From assembly GCA_027579435.1 (NCBI GenBank), contig JANBPK010001189.1:62001-126000 (forward strand): a DNA stretch of 64,000 nucleotides. The letters run 5' to 3'. Below are positions 61,973 through 64,000 of this stretch, piece by piece. This DNA is from Candolleomyces eurysporus. Taxonomy: Eukaryota; Basidiomycota; Agaricomycetes; Agaricales; Psathyrellaceae. The notes beneath the pieces were generated by a model. It made no database searches. It was not told the origin of the DNA and saw only the letters and a list, made by a program, of their open reading frames with translations. The position numbers and the translations under genes are program-made. Each line of letters opens with the position of its first letter. Positions within the stretch are counted from its first letter, which is position 1.

Positions 61973-64000
61973 CTAATCATTATCAGGCTTTCCGTTAAAC
62001 AAAAACAAGATAAAGAAGCAGACAATGACGCTAATAACAGCGAGTAGGGGAGTGGAGACCTTGCTCTTCGAACTAGGATTCCTTGCTTCCTTCTGCAAAA
62101 CCCGGATACTTTTGTGAGTCCGTTCGGCCTCAACCTCGGCGTCCCTAGCGATCCCCTCCAGCAACGTCGCAATGCTGTTCTTAATCGCCTCGGCCTGTTC
62201 CTCGTAATACCCCTTGTCGTCTGAATTGACACACAATCCGGCGGCTCGCAGGTAGTTTTGACGGGCCTTCTCGTAGTCGGCCACATCTCTGGTGTGTTGA
62301 GCTCTTCCGAGATAGATACACGCAAGGTTGTTCGCGACGCGTGAATTCCAATCGTTATCTTCGGATGCTCCAAGTACTGTTTCGTACAACGCGACGGCGG
62401 ATTCAAGTGTGGTTTCAGTTTCAGCTACCTCTCCGCCGATTTCGCAACGAAAAAAGATAGCCCCTGCTAGGCCAGCCAGGATTTCTAAATCCTCTTCGTG
62501 AATCTTTGCTTTCCGATAGAGTGTTATGGCTTCGTCAAGCTCTGTGGCGGTGGGATTGGCGAAACGTGACGAGAGCGCTTCCGCCAGTACAATATTTAGG
62601 TGAACGCCCAAGCGCTCGTCTCCATTGGCAAGCTCGACCGCCTGCCGTGCATATCCGATGGCATCCCTCATCCTTTCTTGAGGTTTCTCGAAGCCGAATT
62701 CGGAAGATTGGAGGACACAGATGCATTGCGCAACATCAATCAAGAATGTTATACGTCGGATTAGCGGCATCTTGAGCGGGAGAGCGGCCTCCCCCTCAGC
62801 GATCGCTTTGTCCAAGTCCTCCCATGACCCCGATCTTCTGAACTTGTCCTGATGAAGCATGAATTTCGTCATGAGGATGGAGGAAAGTAGATAAGGTTGA
62901 TCTGAAGGGCATATGGATTTCGCACCGTCGACGGTTTTCATCGCGTGTTCGATATGAGTCTCACTTCCTAGGCGACAGAGAGCGACGATCCTCAAATCTG
63001 AGACTACCTGGTCCTCAGCAGCATCGCTGTATCCTCTGGCCTTGATGTGATGGAGAAGGGAGCGTCCAGGGTCAAAGTTTTGGTATGCTGCTCCCAGCTT
63101 TGACGCGATGGCACGGGCGTAAACCCTTTCCAGCTCGTTCCAGCCTTCAATCTCCAGAAAGTGGGCTTCTATCTTCTCCAGCGCCTGTTGATCGTTATCC
63201 TGTTCCAACAGCGCAAATATAAGCGCAAGCAAGATGACGTTTCGAAGAGGGTGCCCCTGCGGCGCCAAGTCCAGCGCTTTACTGTACTCCTCGGCGGCTT
63301 TGACAAGGGCTGACGAGTCGCCAATTTCATCCAAATATTCGTACCAGGCGGTGACTCCGCTGTTATACAGTTCATCGACAATGGAAGGGGAAGGAGGTGA
63401 TGCACCGCGTGCCCCAGCATTGCGAGCGCGTAAGGTTGATACGCACTTCTTCCACCAGCGATTACGGCTATTGATTCGAGGAGAGGGGCTAGAAGACTCT
63501 TCCATAGAGTTTCCATCTTCGCGAACAGTAGGTTGTGCGTCAATTTCTCCTGAAAGTGGCGGGTATGCCACCCCTGTTCCAGCAGTTAGATTGCGCCCTG
63601 AGGGTCGCTCGGGATGAGCGTTGGGCAGCGGTGCTTACCATTGCTAATGTATATATCTTTGAGCTTGTTGCATACTTCGGCTGTTCAAACATAGATTTGA
63701 GTCATGTTACACGTGAAAGGCTGATTTCAAATATTTTCTTACAGGTCGAAAGAAGATTACAGTCATCATCCCATGGCTCGATCACAGGATCAGGGGTGTT
63801 TTGCCAATCATTGTCGTGACTTAGGGCATAATCTGCATTGGTCTGGATGTTTTCGATGAGCGAAGCTTTCCAGCGGTCAACAACAGGACTCACTGTTTCC
63901 GACAATTCCCGTGTAATCTGGTCACTTGAATTGAAGGAAGTCTACAAGATGATGTTTAGGCATTCGGAGTACCTTTTATGCAAAAGGCAACGTACGGGTT
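61973..64000 (-). CDS. Modular fusion protein F: shared module plus TPR domain and membrane anchor (5' end outside window)
   Basis: The minus-strand gene enters from beyond the window end. Visible exons are 63996->64000, 63743-63941, 63639-63680 and 61973-63597. The module part shows ADYALSHDNDW and then GTGVAYPPLSGE at the same place and intron phase (phase 1) as GVAYLLSKDEQ in the other members. The large exon continues without a stop into about 450 residues of TPR-like helical repeats (for example VKAAEEYSKALDLAPQGHP, LDEAITLYRKAKIHEEDLE and YEKARQNYLRAAGL) and a charged stretch. It ends with a hydrophobic segment, LLAVISVIVCFFILFLF, and NGKPDND. This layout predicts a tail-anchored protein with a cytosolic TPR scaffold. 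A reading in which a separate TPR gene starts at an internal codon fits less well, because no ATG stands at the 5' end of that exon. Confidence 0.8.

Noticed and set aside
61973..63571. Stand-alone TPR gene starting at an internal GTG-like codon
   Set aside because: No ATG is suitably placed, and the upstream module exons splice in frame into this exon.

Overview
The window looks like nuclear DNA of a filamentous basidiomycete, most likely an agaricomycete. Genes are dense and lie on both strands. They are cut by many short (about 40-120 bp) GT-AG introns, and several families are typical of mushroom-forming fungi: NACHT NTPases, DUF6593 proteins, expanded G-alpha proteins, and GH16 and GH53 secreted enzymes. 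Nothing bacterial, no CRISPR array and no intact transposon was seen. I cannot name the species. Exon structures below were read by hand, requiring splice signals and reading frame to agree, so small exon-edge errors are possible.

Layout. 1-10 kb: a head-to-tail array of NACHT NTPase genes, with one cut by the window start, two nearly full copies and one internally deleted pseudogene. 12-19 kb: the housekeeping ubiquitin-conjugating enzyme UBC4, a DUF6593 gene and a 12-exon GH16 glucanase gene. 19-32 kb: a nucleoporin Nup96 gene, an LRR gene, a GH53 galactanase, a small membrane protein and a long RING-H2 gene. 32.6-49.6 kb and 58-64 kb: a paralogous family of modular fusion genes. 49.8-57.4 kb: an F-box pseudogene, the cargo receptor ERV29/SURF4, a second DUF6593 gene and an uncharacterised disordered protein.

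The main discovery is the modular family. Five genes (32660-36904, 38587-43589, 44504-48946, 58086-61362, 61973-64000) share an uncharacterised module with conserved exon lengths and phases. It ends at a phase-1 intron followed by a short motif like GVAYLLSKDEQ. Behind that motif each gene carries a different C-terminus: a heterotrimeric G-alpha; a Kin4-like pseudokinase plus an ATG4 autophagy protease; an ATG4 that has lost its catalytic Cys and His; a disordered proline-rich tail; or a TPR domain with a C-terminal membrane anchor. The joins lie inside uninterrupted open exons, so these are real gene fusions. The architecture recalls plant NLRs with integrated decoy domains. A role in self/non-self recognition or immunity is inference.

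The assembly carries 15 single N characters, mostly beside homopolymers. In GH16, NUP96 and the RING gene, leaving the N out restores one continuous frame, so these genes are probably intact and the Ns are one-base artefacts.
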